A stretch of DNA of 64,000 nucleotides, taken from the NCBI RefSeq assembly GCF_000336575.1, contig NZ_AOPO01000001.1:868001-932000 (forward strand), written 5' to 3'. Positions 1 through 8,013 of the stretch are shown here, one piece after another (the stretch's first letter is position 1; each line of letters begins with the position of its first letter). Origin of the DNA: Vreelandella titanicae BH1. Its GTDB lineage: Bacteria > Pseudomonadota > Gammaproteobacteria > Pseudomonadales > Halomonadaceae. The notes beneath the pieces were generated by a model. That model worked only from the letters and a program-made list of their open reading frames with translations, ran no database searches and was not told where the DNA came from. A program made the position numbers and the translations under genes.

Positions 1-1242
1 CTTGACTCGGGTGAAACCTTTGCTGGTCAAGCTGTGCGCGAAGTCGCGCTACCCCAGCGAGCTGGGGATGAACGCCTCTACTTTACCGGCAACCAGGATA
101 TAGAGGGCGTTCGCTGGCGCTGGGTGGTGATTGATGAAATTGCCGAGCGCGCCCAGCCAGACGATTTGATTCGTCTTGATCGCAGCCCCTGGGGTGACTT
201 TATTGGCCGTTTGGTGGCCATTGAGCAGCATGATCAACGCTGGGAGGGAGACGCTGCCTGGCAGCGATTAAACGCTTTATTGGCACTTCCCGCCAGCCAA
301 CGCCAGGATAGCCAACTGCTGCTTACCACCGTGGACGGCCAAATCCTGCGCCAACCGCTGGCCAGCGTGGCGAGCGCTCAGGCTCCCAATGCCATGAGCG
401 TGTGGCAGAAAACGCTCGCCTGGGGGGATGCGGTTTGGCGGTTTCTGAGTGAGGGCCCACGGGCCGCCAATACCGACGGTGGCGTCTGGCCCGCGATATT
501 TGGCACGGTGCTGATGGTGATTTTAATGTCGGTGATGGTGACCCCGTTTGGGGTGCTGGCCGCTATTTATCTCAATGAAATCGCTCACCAGGGGCGGCTG
601 ACCCGGCTGGTACGTATTGGTGTGCGCAACCTGGCGGGCGTTCCGTCGATTGTGTATGGCGTATTTGGGTTGGGAGTGTTTGTTTACGGCATTGGCGGCT
701 CGCTGGATGAGTGGTTTTTCAGCGATACCCTACCTTCGCCCACCTTTGGCACCGGCGGCCTGTTATGGGCGTCGCTCACCCTGGCACTGCTGACCCTACC
801 GGTGGTGATTGTGGCAACAGAAGAGGGGTTAGCGCGGATTCCCGAGGCGCAGCGGGAAGGCGCCGTGGCGCTCGGCGCTACGCGCTTAGAGATGCTCACC
901 CGCATTGTACTGCCCATGGCAGCCCCTGCCATGCTGACAGGTATCATTCTAGCAGTAGCTCGCGCGGCCGGCGAAGTGGCGCCGCTAATGCTGGTTGGCG
1001 TCGCTAAGCTGGCGCCTCAAATGCCCATCGATGGTGAGTTTCCTTACCTACATTTAGAGCGCAAGTTCATGCACCTTGGCTATCATTTATTTGATACCGC
1101 CTTTCACGGCGAAGATGTGCAGGCTGCCATACCGCTGGTTTACGCCACAGCGCTACTTTTAGTGTTAATTGTGCTGGTGCTTAACCTAACTGCCATATTT
1201 CTGCGTCATTATCTTAGGCGTCAACGGGGAAACGAATGCTAG
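1..1242 (+). CDS. pstA: Phosphate ABC transporter permease PstA (5' end outside window)
   Basis: Inner-membrane permease of the high-affinity PstSCAB phosphate importer. The frame is open from base 1, so the true start lies upstream; a GTG at 34 is not the real start. The visible part has a soluble N-terminal region of about 150 residues, as in the long PstA forms of marine gammaproteobacteria, then about six hydrophobic segments. The permease EAA loop is visible as [20 protein letters not shown] near residue 275 of the visible part. It overlaps pstB by 7 bases, indicating translational coupling. Expected to be under PhoB control from a promoter outside the window. Identity is firm; only the N-terminus is unknown. 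Confidence 0.95.
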   Translation, partial: LDSGETFAGQAVREVALPQRAGDERLYFTGNQDIEGVRWRWVVIDEIAERAQPDDLIRLDRSPWGDFIGRLVAIEQHDQRWEGDAAWQRLNALLALPASQRQDSQLLLTTVDGQILRQPLASVASAQAPNAMSVWQKTLAWGDAVWRFLSEGPRAANTDGGVWPAIFGTVLMVILMSVMVTPFGVLAAIYLNEIAHQGRLTRLVRIGVRNLAGVPSIVYGVFGLGVFVYGIGGSLDEWFFSDTLPSPTFGTGGLLWASLTLALLTLPVVIVATEEGLARIPEAQREGAVALGATRLEMLTRIVLPMAAPAMLTGIILAVARAAGEVAPLMLVGVAKLAPQMPIDGEFPYLHLERKFMHLGYHLFDTAFHGEDVQAAIPLVYATALLLVLIVLVLNLTAIFLRHYLRRQRGNEC

Positions 1243-2051
1243 CGTCATTACATTCAGCCAATACCTCTCAGGCACCAGTGGCGCACTTTTCGTCCGAGCA
1301 CAGCTGCCTGAGTATCGATCACTTTAGCCTCGCCTACGCGGGGAAAGAGGCGTTGCGCGAGTTAACCCTCAGTGTTCCCCGGCATCGTGTAACGGCCTTT
1401 ATCGGCCCGTCAGGTTGCGGTAAGTCGACGTTGTTACGGGCAATTAACCGTTTGCACGATCTTAATGAGTCAGTCACCCACAGCGGCCAAATCACGCTGG
1501 AAGGGCAGGATATTCATGACCCGCAAATGAATGTGACTGAGCTGCGGCGGCGTGTCGGGATGGTGTTTCAAACGCCCAACCCCTTCCCTATGTCGATCTA
1601 TGAAAACGTGGCCTTTGGGCTACGACTGCAACAGCGCATGCCCAAGCGCAAAAGGGACGACATTATTGAGTGGGCGCTAACTTCCGCCGCTCTGTGGGAT
1701 GAAGTGAAAGACCGCCTACACCGTTCCGCTTGGCAGCTTTCCGGTGGCCAGCAGCAGCGTCTGGTGATCGCCCGTACCTTAGCAGTACAACCCGACGTGC
1801 TACTGCTTGATGAGCCAGCATCAGCTCTAGACCCAATTTCAACCCTCAAAATTGAGGAGTTGATCCGTAACCTCAAGTCGGAGCTGACGCTGATCCTGGT
1901 CACCCACAATATGCAACAAGCGGCGCGCGTATCGGATTACACCGCCTTTTTGCATCAAGGGGAGCTGGTTGAATACGGCCCTACCGATCAGGTCTTCACC
2001 AACCCCCGTTTGCAACGCACTGAAAACTACATCACCGGCCGTATCACCTAG
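1236..2051 (+). CDS. pstB: Phosphate ABC transporter ATP-binding protein PstB
   Basis: ATPase subunit that powers phosphate import through PstA/PstC. 271 residues, slightly longer than the usual ~255 because of a polar N-terminal extension of about 20 residues. Walker [10 protein letters not shown] at residues 57-65, ABC signature LSGGQQQR near 167, Walker B VLLLDEP near 188, switch histidine in LVTHNMQQA. The PstB-typical [20 protein letters not shown] stretch follows the Q-loop. The start ATG lies inside the end of pstA; phoU follows after 31 bases, the conserved pst-phoU order. Confidence 0.97.
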   Translation: MLASLHSANTSQAPVAHFSSEHSCLSIDHFSLAYAGKEALRELTLSVPRHRVTAFIGPSGCGKSTLLRAINRLHDLNESVTHSGQITLEGQDIHDPQMNVTELRRRVGMVFQTPNPFPMSIYENVAFGLRLQQRMPKRKRDDIIEWALTSAALWDEVKDRLHRSAWQLSGGQQQRLVIARTLAVQPDVLLLDEPASALDPISTLKIEELIRNLKSELTLILVTHNMQQAARVSDYTAFLHQGELVEYGPTDQVFTNPRLQRTENYITGRIT

Positions 2052-2082
2052 GCCTTAGCAACTGAACCGTCAGGAGTGCTCC

Positions 2083-2808
2083 ATGGATATTACTAGCGAC
2101 TCTCACAGCCAGCATATCTCTCGCCAGTTCAACCAGGAGCTGGAAGAGCTGAAAACCCACCTGATGGCCATGGGCGGTCTGGTGGAAAAACAAGTGCAGG
2201 ACGCTGTCTTTGCCCTACTGGAAGGAGACACCCGATTAGCCGAGCAGGTGCGTGACAATGACCGCCAAGTCAACGACCTGCAGCTGCAAATCGACGACGA
2301 ATGCACCCGCGTACTGGCGCGCCGCCAGCCTGCTGCTTCCGATTTGCGTCTGGTGCTGGCCGTCATCCGCGCCACCTCAGACTTAGAGCGCATTGGTGAT
2401 GAAGCCAGTAAAATCGCCCGCAACGCCCTGCTCCTGAGCGAAAGTTCTAGCACCATTCGTGGCCTGGTGGAGGTGCGTCACATTAGCGAGCACGTACGAA
2501 AAATGCTGCGCGATGCGCTCACCGCCTTTGCCCGCTTTGATACCGACCTAGCTATGCAGGTCGTACGCGAAGACGAACTGGTGGATGACGAGTACAGCAG
2601 CGCTATGCGCTCATTAATGACCTTTATGATGGAAGACTCACGCTCTATTACGTCAGTACTCAGCATCATGTGGGTACTGCGCGCGCTAGAGCGGGTAGGC
2701 GACCACGCCGATAACCTTGCTGAGTACGTGGTCTATCTCGTCAAAGGTCTGGATATTCGCCATAGCGACACCGATGAACTGGAACCACAGGTGCCAAAAA
2801 AGTCTTGA
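2083..2808 (+). CDS. phoU: Phosphate signalling protein PhoU
   Basis: Negative regulator linking the Pst transporter to the PhoR kinase; loss normally gives constitutive Pho expression. 241 residues, all-helical, with the two tandem PhoU three-helix repeats. The metal-binding E/DxxxD-type signatures are visible as DLERIGDEASKIAR near residue 105 and ALERVGDHADNLAEYV near 205. A Shine-Dalgarno-like CAGGAG lies just before ATG 2083. It closes the pst operon; its partners phoB and phoR are about 4 kb downstream on the opposite strand. Confidence 0.97.
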   Translation: MDITSDSHSQHISRQFNQELEELKTHLMAMGGLVEKQVQDAVFALLEGDTRLAEQVRDNDRQVNDLQLQIDDECTRVLARRQPAASDLRLVLAVIRATSDLERIGDEASKIARNALLLSESSSTIRGLVEVRHISEHVRKMLRDALTAFARFDTDLAMQVVREDELVDDEYSSAMRSLMTFMMEDSRSITSVLSIMWVLRALERVGDHADNLAEYVVYLVKGLDIRHSDTDELEPQVPKKS

Positions 2809-2833
2809 CCTGATGGGGCTTTCCTCCTGCAAT

Positions 2834-2862
2834 ACGTCCAGGCTGCCACGCAGCCTGGACGT
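2834..2862. other. Perfect 12-bp inverted repeat between phoU and cysZ
   Basis: ACGTCCAGGCTG at 2834-2845 pairs perfectly with its complement at 2851-2862 around a 5-base loop. No T-tract follows on either side, so this is not a canonical intrinsic terminator. It could stabilise the 3' end of the pst-phoU transcript or attenuate read-through into cysZ. Confidence 0.6.
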
Positions 2863-2886
2863 TGGAATCACGAGGAGCTCACCTAA

Positions 2887-3642
2887 ATGCTGGATGCTGT
2901 CACTGCGCTTAGCCGAGGTACACGCTGTGTGTATCAACCGGGTATGCGCCGCTATGTTTTTCTGCCTATTCTGGTCAACCTGATTGTCTACGTGAGCATG
3001 TTCAGCTTTGTGCTCAACCGTTTTGATGGCTGGCTCGCCCATTGGATGGGCATGGTACCCGCTTGGCTTGACTGGTTATCCTGGCTTATCTGGCCCCTGT
3101 TTGTGATTAGCCTGTTGGTGGTGGTGTTTTTTACCTTCACGCTGGTTACCAGCTTGATTGCAGCCCCTTTTTACGGCTTTTTAGCCGCCAAAGTTGAAAT
3201 CCAAGCCACTGGCCGCGAACCCATTGATGACCGAAACCTGACCAAAACAGCCATCGATGCTGTGGGACGCGAGTTTGTTAAGCTCGCCTATATTCTGCCT
3301 CGTGCCGCAGGCCTATTTGTGCTTAGCTGGATTCCAGGCGTCAATATAGTTGCTCCGCTACTCTGGGCACTGTTTTCTGCCTGGGTGATGGCAATCACTT
3401 ATCTAGACTACCCAATGGATAACAACAAAGTAACGTTTGCCGATATGCGCCAACGGCTCTCTAAGCGCTGGTGGCAAAGCCTCACCTTTGGGGGGTTAGT
3501 GACCTTAATTACCTGGATTCCGCTGGCCAACCTGTTTTTGATTCCCGGCGCCGTTGCGGGTGCCGTACTGCTGTGGGACGACCACTATAGAGACGTACGT
3601 AGCGACAAACGTGGCGATGCACGTGGCATTACACCGCAGTAG
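2887..3642 (+). CDS. cysZ: Sulfate transporter CysZ (EI24 family)
   Basis: Inner-membrane protein of the EI24/CysZ family, which mediates sulfate uptake for cysteine synthesis in Enterobacteria. 251 residues, close to the E. coli length. Hydrophobic segments lie near residues 24-45, 60-85, 135-165 and 200-225. The conserved SLIAAPFYGFLAAKVE and MAITYLDYPMDNN segments are present. It starts 78 bases after phoU with GAGGAG about 8 bases ahead of ATG. Co-transcription with phoU is possible, but a stable hairpin sits between them. Confidence 0.9.
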   Translation: MLDAVTALSRGTRCVYQPGMRRYVFLPILVNLIVYVSMFSFVLNRFDGWLAHWMGMVPAWLDWLSWLIWPLFVISLLVVVFFTFTLVTSLIAAPFYGFLAAKVEIQATGREPIDDRNLTKTAIDAVGREFVKLAYILPRAAGLFVLSWIPGVNIVAPLLWALFSAWVMAITYLDYPMDNNKVTFADMRQRLSKRWWQSLTFGGLVTLITWIPLANLFLIPGAVAGAVLLWDDHYRDVRSDKRGDARGITPQ

Positions 3643-3729
3643 GCGCCTATTACCCAGGCTACGTCACTTTGCTACCTTTATATTTTGTTCGTCTATCCTG
3701 GGCTCAATCAACAACAAAGGAATCACCGC

Positions 3730-4224
3730 ATGATAAAATCGATGGCTTGGCTGGGTGGCGTACTCTTGATTGGCGCTATGTCTATTTCGATGACATCTAT
3801 GGCGTTAGCCCACGACGTAAAAACAGAGACTCTTCGCATTGCGCACCCCTTCGCTACCCCAACCCCACCGGGTGCGGTAAACGGTGCCGCCTACCTTGAT
3901 ATCACCGCCGTTTCAGGCCCCGTCACTCTGGTTGGCGCGAGCAGTCCTGCGAGCAGCAACGTTGAGCTGCACGATATGCAAATGGACGGCGATATGATGC
4001 AGATGCGGCATGTGGACGAGATTCGTGTCGAGGCAGGGGAGACTTATACCATGCGCCCTGGTGGCGGCTTTCACTTAATGCTGATTGGCTTAACCGAGCC
4101 GCTGAAGGAGGGTGAGCGGTTTCCCCTCACGCTCACCTTCGCTGAACAAGGTGACGTAGACATCGAGGTCTGGATACAGAGCGCCCAAGACGGTAGCGAA
4201 GCTGCTGATGGGCATCACCACTGA
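3730..4224 (+). CDS. Periplasmic copper chaperone PCu(A)C
   Basis: Periplasmic Cu(I) carrier of the PCu(A)C family that supplies copper for the CuA site of cytochrome c oxidase. 164 residues from ATG 3730, chosen because an AAAGGA ribosome site lies about 8 bases upstream and because it begins a clean signal peptide (about residues 1-26, ending MALA before HDVKTE). The Cu ligand pattern is visible: ELHDMQMDGDMMQMR supplies His and Met ligands and GGFHLMLIG the later His/Met pair. The His-rich tail GHHH adds metal-binding capacity. Single gene followed by a strong hairpin terminator. Confidence 0.92.
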   Translation: MIKSMAWLGGVLLIGAMSISMTSMALAHDVKTETLRIAHPFATPTPPGAVNGAAYLDITAVSGPVTLVGASSPASSNVELHDMQMDGDMMQMRHVDEIRVEAGETYTMRPGGGFHLMLIGLTEPLKEGERFPLTLTFAEQGDVDIEVWIQSAQDGSEAADGHHH

Positions 4225-4248
4225 TGTCGTTGGCTTTTAACACATAGC

Positions 4249-4275
4249 AAAAACCCCGCCGAAGCGGGGTTTTTA
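4249..4275. terminator. Bidirectional intrinsic terminator
   Basis: CCCCGC and GCGGGG stems around a short loop, flanked by A-run and T-run (AAAAACCCCGCCGAAGCGGG then GTTTTT). It serves the copper chaperone gene on + and the small secreted protein gene on the - strand, which converge here. Confidence 0.9.
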
Positions 4276-4316
4276 GCGAGTAACGCTTACATTAGCAGTT
4301 ACACTTATCCTATTAT

Positions 4317-4646
4317 TTACCAGTCGGTGCTATCACCTTCATCCCGGTTGAGTTCTCCAGGAGTGTAACCCTCTTGGCGAGAAGTAGGCCCATTTTCAGC
4401 CGTAGAAGGACGGCTACTGGAAGGCGAAAAGTCCAAGCTATCAGCTTCGTCACGGTTCAAGTCGCCCGCAGAGACATGAGATGGTTTGGAAGCTGCATGC
4501 GACTCAGGTTTGTTGATGACATTCTGACCAGCGGTACGGTCTTGGTTCAGTTCAATAGATGAGTGCGCCATCGCCATGGGGCTCGCGACCAAACCAAAAG
4601 CAATACCTACTATGGCGACTTTTTGGCTCATTTCTTTTAACAGCAA
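4317..4646 (-). CDS. Small secreted acidic protein, paralog A of three
   Basis: Unrecognised family. About 109 residues from TTG 4646. That start has GAGGAG six bases upstream and gives an N-terminus (MLLKEMSQKVAIVGIAFGL) that aligns in length with the signal peptides of the two paralogs; ATG 4667 lacks a ribosome site and would add seven residues. Signal peptide cleavage is expected after MAMA. The mature part is short, acidic and Ser/Pro-rich, with two copies of a GD/ELNRDE[AG]DS motif, the second at the very C-terminus (RDEGDSTDW). Shares the 'E-x-N-Q-D' block just after the signal with paralog B. No catalytic motif seen. Part of a tandem trio downstream of phoBR. Confidence 0.75.
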   Translation of the reverse strand: MLLKEMSQKVAIVGIAFGLVASPMAMAHSSIELNQDRTAGQNVINKPESHAASKPSHVSAGDLNRDEADSLDFSPSSSRPSTAENGPTSRQEGYTPGELNRDEGDSTDW

Positions 4647-4906
4647 GATGTTCTCCTCATTATCCATGGATTCCGTTCATTGATGATTAGAACGGCTATT
4701 ACGCTTTGCGTTGCATATTAGGCGTCAAAAAAGTTAGCTCACCCTTTACGGTCAAAATGATTGTGAGACCGGATGCCTGAGACATAACCCACCGGCAGGC
4801 TGATGATGGGCAGTGTATAAATAGCGACGCAATGAAATTAGGCTCCGCTAGAAAGCCGTACCTTAAACTAAAACAAGAATAGTGTGGGAGAGGTGTTGGA
4901 TGCCAC

Positions 4907-4935
4907 AAAAAATCAGACCCCGCATCAGCAGGGTC
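4907..4935 (-). terminator. Intrinsic terminator at the end of the paralog B transcript
   Basis: Read on the - strand: GACCCTGC-TGAT-GCGGGGTC hairpin (4935-4916), then TGATTTTTT. It lies about 210 bases past the paralog B stop codon, leaving an unusually long 3' UTR. Homologous in position to the terminator at 5863-5889. Confidence 0.85.
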
Positions 4936-5113
4936 TAAGGACACAAGACTTTGACAATGACTAGCGCTAGCTTCCTTTCCTTTTGCGGGGCTGCTCCAAC
5001 CTTGGAATTTAACCCTGACCAACGCTCTGATTGTCGTTTGATTCATTCCTTGAATCGATATGCATCCGTATCGGTGTGACACGCTTTCGCGTGTTTAGAT
5101 CACATGTTAATCG
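4907..5113 (-). ncRNA. Long structured 3' UTR copy 1, candidate 3'-derived small RNA
   Basis: About 205 bases between the paralog B stop and its terminator align along their length with 5863-6046 downstream of paralog C. Shared blocks include CTAGCTTCC, TGCGGGGCT, CCAACCTTGGAA, TTAACCCTGAC, TTCTGATTG/CTCTGATTG and TGTTAATCG. A six-base-pair hairpin (ACACGC/GCGTGT, 5079-5094) sits at the same place as a hairpin of different sequence in the other copy, which suggests structure is conserved. No plausible ORF. Whether a separate RNA is released is inference. Confidence 0.5.
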
Positions 5114-5144
5114 TAATATATTTCTTCAGAATTGCAAATTTTTG

Positions 5145-5447
5145 TTACCAAACGTTTCCATCACCTACGTCTTGGGTCAAATCTTTTGCTGTGTACTCCG
5201 CTTGAGCGCTAGTGTGATGCGACTCTGCCTTGATGACTCGAGGGCGGTCGCCTTCGTCATACATCAAATCAGAGGGGCTAAATTTAGCCTGACCCGAGGT
5301 ATGATGTGATTGAGCTTGAATAGGCTCATCGTCAACGGTCAAATCTTGATTTGCTTCGATGGACATATGGGCAAAGGCAAGCGGGCTTGCCAGCAAACCA
5401 AAAGAGAGACCTACGACGGCTGCTTTTTTAACAAAATCGTTAAACAT
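5145..5447 (-). CDS. Small secreted acidic protein, paralog B of three
   Basis: Unrecognised family, 100 residues from ATG 5447 with AGGAG about 8 bases upstream. Signal peptide MFNDFVKKAAVVGLSFGLLA, cleavage expected after LAFA. The mature chain has the IEANQD block and repeated motifs FSPSDLMYDEGD (about residue 60) and YTAKDLTQDVGD (C-terminal), plus two Q/ESHHTSxQA segments, so the mature protein is essentially a duplicated unit of about 25 residues. Histidine pairs in each unit could bind metal, but this is only a guess. The gene has a 5' leader similar to paralog C and a long 3' UTR. Confidence 0.78.
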   Translation of the reverse strand: MFNDFVKKAAVVGLSFGLLASPLAFAHMSIEANQDLTVDDEPIQAQSHHTSGQAKFSPSDLMYDEGDRPRVIKAESHHTSAQAEYTAKDLTQDVGDGNVW

Positions 5448-5659
5448 ACTATTTACTCCTGGTGACCGTTTGATACCGCTGAAGTGAAGTGAGAAGGGCT
5501 CTCTGGCCAGATCTCACTGCGGCTAGCTTCACTACCTCTAGATAGCATATGTAATGCCAACTCTCTTATAAAAATAAAATAATTATATAAATCAATAATT
5601 TAAAATAAATACATTGTGCACAATTATACACCGCTAAAAACAAAAGCACGCTAATTACA

Positions 5660-5676
5660 TGTGCACTAATGACACA
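5660..5676. promoter_or_regulatory. 17-bp dyad, copy 1, upstream of paralog B
   Basis: TGTGCACTAATGACACA fits the pattern TGTG-N9-CACA. A second copy begins exactly 31 bp further on, about three helical turns. It sits 213 bp upstream of the paralog B start; a related dyad sits 218 bp upstream of paralog C. The binding protein is unknown; the spacing is one base longer than a CRP site. Confidence 0.45.
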
Positions 5677-5690
5677 TGCGCAAAACTGTC

Positions 5691-5707
5691 TGTGCCTTTA
5701 TGACACA
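5691..5707. promoter_or_regulatory. 17-bp dyad, copy 2, upstream of paralog B
   Basis: TGTGCCTTTATGACACA, same TGTG-N9-CACA form as the copy at 5660-5676 and sharing ATGACACA with it; phased 31 bp away. Confidence 0.45.
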
Positions 5708-5862
5708 CTCAGCAAAATAAAAGGCTCGATGCCAACAAAGCGCTACGGCATCAATTCATAAAAAACAAGACATGGCATTGGATAGAGAGGCGCAAAGAAA
5801 GATCGGCGGAAAAGATAGGGGAGAAAGTAGCGGGGGGATAAGCGAGATAAAAAGTAGGCAGC

Positions 5863-5889
5863 AAAAATTAGGCCCCGCATTGCGGGGCC
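5863..5889 (-). terminator. Intrinsic terminator at the end of the paralog C transcript
   Basis: On the - strand a perfect 8-bp stem GGCCCCGC/GCGGGGCC with a three-base loop, followed by TAATTTTT. It lies about 210 bases past the paralog C stop, matching the layout after paralog B. Confidence 0.88.
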
Positions 5890-6046
5890 CGATATCAGAA
5901 TTGGCTATAGGTAATAACTAACGCTAGCTTCCACTCCTTGTGCGGGGCTCCAACCTTGGAATTAACCCTGACTAGTGTTCTGATTGCCTACTGATTCATC
6001 CGTGAATCTTAAAAGCATTCTTGCTTTTGTAACATCCTGTTAATCG
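5863..6046 (-). ncRNA. Long structured 3' UTR copy 2, candidate 3'-derived small RNA
   Basis: Diverged duplicate of 4907-5113, located between paralog C and its terminator. The hairpin AAAAGC/GCTTTT (6011-6028) occupies the same place as ACACGC/GCGTGT in copy 1, with entirely different paired bases but the same six-base-pair stem. No ORF found. Could be only a long UTR left from the gene duplication. Confidence 0.5.
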
Positions 6047-6098
6047 CTTATTCATTCTCTGAAAAAGCTTTTAATGATATCTAAAAGGTCATTGATAA

Positions 6099-6413
6099 TT
6101 AGCTACCGCCATTTTCTTCTACAAGCTCATCCTTGTCATACTCAGCATCGTCTGAGTGACTGCTTGATTGCGGATCCATGTCGCTGGCACCATCACCTTC
6201 GTCATGGGTTAAATCGTCAGTCATGTCTGTTGTATCACTGCCAGTTGAACTACCGGTACCTTGGGAATCCATCGGTTGCTCGTCAGCGGTAATACCTTGG
6301 TTTTCGTCAATCGCCGAATTTTCATCGGTTTGTGCAAAAGCTAATGGGCTTGCCATCAGACCAAAAGATACACCTAAAATGCCAGCTTTCTTGAGAAAAT
6401 CCTTGGACGTCAT
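6099..6413 (-). CDS. Small secreted acidic protein, paralog C of three
   Basis: Unrecognised family, 104 residues from ATG 6413 with GGAGG six to seven bases upstream. Signal peptide MTSKDFLKKAGILGVSFGLM followed by ASPLAFA, nearly identical in its second half to paralog B. The mature part is very acidic, with MTDDLTHDEGDGAS near residue 65 and a degenerate second copy AEYDKDELVEENGG at the C-terminus. The ENQGITADEQP block matches ANQDLTVDDEP of paralog B. Nearest of the trio to phoR, 311 bp downstream in the same direction. Composition fits a periplasmic or exported protein of a halophile; no function can be named. Confidence 0.78.
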   Translation of the reverse strand: MTSKDFLKKAGILGVSFGLMASPLAFAQTDENSAIDENQGITADEQPMDSQGTGSSTGSDTTDMTDDLTHDEGDGASDMDPQSSSHSDDAEYDKDELVEENGGS

Positions 6414-6724
6414 ATCCTACCTCCGATCGCTGTTTAGTACCGCTTAATGAAGAAAGAAAGGCTTACTGAGAAGCCAGCAATTCCTGCGGTCATCTTCCTT
6501 CAATCTGTACTCTGCAGAAGGCATGCCAAAAAACTTAAGCATATAAATAAAAACAACAAAATCAGTCTCTTAATTAAAAATAAGTTATGCCAAAAAGGCA
6601 TCGACTGAGTCACGACACAACGCTTTAAGCTGTGTAAAAATGGCACATGGGTAAAGCTTTACCAACCTTGCATGCCAATATTGCACATTGCTACAAATAT
6701 TATGCGATGGGATGACTTGCTAAA
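6414..6724. other. Intergenic region between phoR and paralog C
   Basis: No gene. Holds the leader of paralog C next to its start, an AT-rich stretch at 6535-6590, a small hairpin with a five-base loop (6588-6602), the 17-bp dyad at 6631 and a perfect 14-bp palindrome GGTAAAGCTTTACC at 6650-6663. No clear terminator for phoR was found. Confidence 0.55.
6631..6647. promoter_or_regulatory. 17-bp dyad upstream of paralog C
   Basis: TGTGTAAAAATGGCACA fits the TGTG-N9-CACA form of the two dyads upstream of paralog B and lies at nearly the same distance (218 bp) from the start codon. Confidence 0.4.
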
Positions 6725-8011
6725 TTAAACAAGACGCGAGGGGGGGAAGGCGCAGCGAAACAACGCACCCTTGCCGGGAAGGGACTCAATTTGTAGTTGC
6801 GCATCGTGGCGCAACAGCACGTGCTTAACGATCGCCAAGCCTAAACCTGTGCCGCCAGTCGCAGTGCTGCGCCCCTTATCAACACGGTAAAAGCGTTCTG
6901 TTAGTCGGGGAATATGAACGGGATCAATCCCTTCACCGTTATCTTCCACATCGATATAGCCGCCACCAGTAGCGCTAGCTTTCCAGCGCAGGGTGATTTG
7001 GCTGCCAGCAGGCGTGTAGCGAACCGCATTAAAGGCAAGGTTAGAGACGGCGCTGCGAATCTCCTGTTCACTGCCTAACAGTCGGGCATCGCTCTCAAGG
7101 GCGACGGTGATAGTATGACGTTGATGCGATAGGGCCAGCGCATCATCACAAACGCTTTGCAGTAAAGGCTCGAGTGACAGTGGATGATGATCTTGGCCGC
7201 CCTGGTCAATTTCCAAACGCGAGAGCAGCAATAAATCGTTGACCAGATTCTGCATCCGCTGGGTCTGTTCCTGCATTTGCTGAATACTACGTCCCAAGCG
7301 CGGCGGAAGCTGGTCGGAGATATCACTGTAGGTTTCCAAATAGCCGGAGAGAACGGTCAGCGGCGTACGTAACTCATGGGAAACGTTGGCGACAAAGTCG
7401 CGCCGCATCTGCTCAAGACGATGCAAGCGGGTGATATCGCGAGCCATCACTAAGCGTTCGTCGTCACCGTAGAGGGTAATTTGATACTGCAGGATTCGCC
7501 GTTCATCAATCGGTGAGGTGAGCGTTAACGGCTCACTGTAGTTACGCGAATTAAAATAGCTGATAAAGCCCGGGTCGCGCAGCAGGTTGGTAATGTGTTG
7601 ACCACGATCATGGGCGGTTTGTAGCCCCAGCATGGCGGTGGCGGCGCTGTTCCACCACTCCAAATCACCGTGGCGATCAAGCATGACCACGCTATCACGC
7701 ATTGCTTCAGACGACTCTTGAATACGTGCCAAAGTAGCCCGCAGACGGCTTTGGGTGATGCGCTGACTTTTTTGATAGCGGTATAAACGATCGAATAGCT
7801 CGCCCCACATCCCGCGAGCGGCAGGCGGTTCATCGTTAGGGTGGAGGGTGAGCCACAAATAGAGTTCGCGTAACTGTCGTAAGTGGTAAAATAAGCATCC
7901 CGCAAGCCCTGCTGCAAGCCCCAGCCCAGCCGAGCCCAACAGCCAGCCCAAGCAAGTGCCCAGCGTGGCCAGCCACGCTATTCGCCACAGCTCACGACTC
8001 CATAAACGCAC
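6725..8011 (-). CDS. phoR: Phosphate regulon sensor kinase PhoR
   Basis: Membrane histidine kinase that phosphorylates PhoB under phosphate limitation. 428 residues: two short N-terminal membrane segments (about 10-45), a charged linker, a PAS domain (about 95-195), then HisKA with VSHELRTPLTVLSGYLETYS (His near 212) and HATPase with N-box NLAFNAVRYTP, G1 DNGEGID and G2 GTGLGLAIV. Length and arrangement match PhoR of Pseudomonas and E. coli. It starts two bases after the phoB stop codon, so the pair is co-transcribed. Confidence 0.96.
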   Translation of the reverse strand: MRLWSRELWRIAWLATLGTCLGWLLGSAGLGLAAGLAGCLFYHLRQLRELYLWLTLHPNDEPPAARGMWGELFDRLYRYQKSQRITQSRLRATLARIQESSEAMRDSVVMLDRHGDLEWWNSAATAMLGLQTAHDRGQHITNLLRDPGFISYFNSRNYSEPLTLTSPIDERRILQYQITLYGDDERLVMARDITRLHRLEQMRRDFVANVSHELRTPLTVLSGYLETYSDISDQLPPRLGRSIQQMQEQTQRMQNLVNDLLLLSRLEIDQGGQDHHPLSLEPLLQSVCDDALALSHQRHTITVALESDARLLGSEQEIRSAVSNLAFNAVRYTPAGSQITLRWKASATGGGYIDVEDNGEGIDPVHIPRLTERFYRVDKGRSTATGGTGLGLAIVKHVLLRHDAQLQIESLPGKGALFRCAFPPSRLV

Positions 8012-8013
8012 AT

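Larger units (their letters stand above)
5448..5862. other. Gene-free, partly AT-rich interval with regulatory repeats
   Basis: No credible gene on either strand. Moving right: the conserved leader of paralog B (AGCGGT...AAAC block), an AT-rich stretch at 5570-5640 suited to a promoter, the two 17-bp dyads at 5660 and 5691, and a run strongly biased to purines on + at about 5780-5860. Confidence 0.6.

Noticed and set aside
5669-5706. Possible Pho box half-sites (GTGTCAT on the - strand) upstream of paralog B
   Set aside because: The half-sites are 31 bp apart rather than 11 bp, so they do not form a Pho box; they are better described as parts of the TGTG-N9-CACA dyads.
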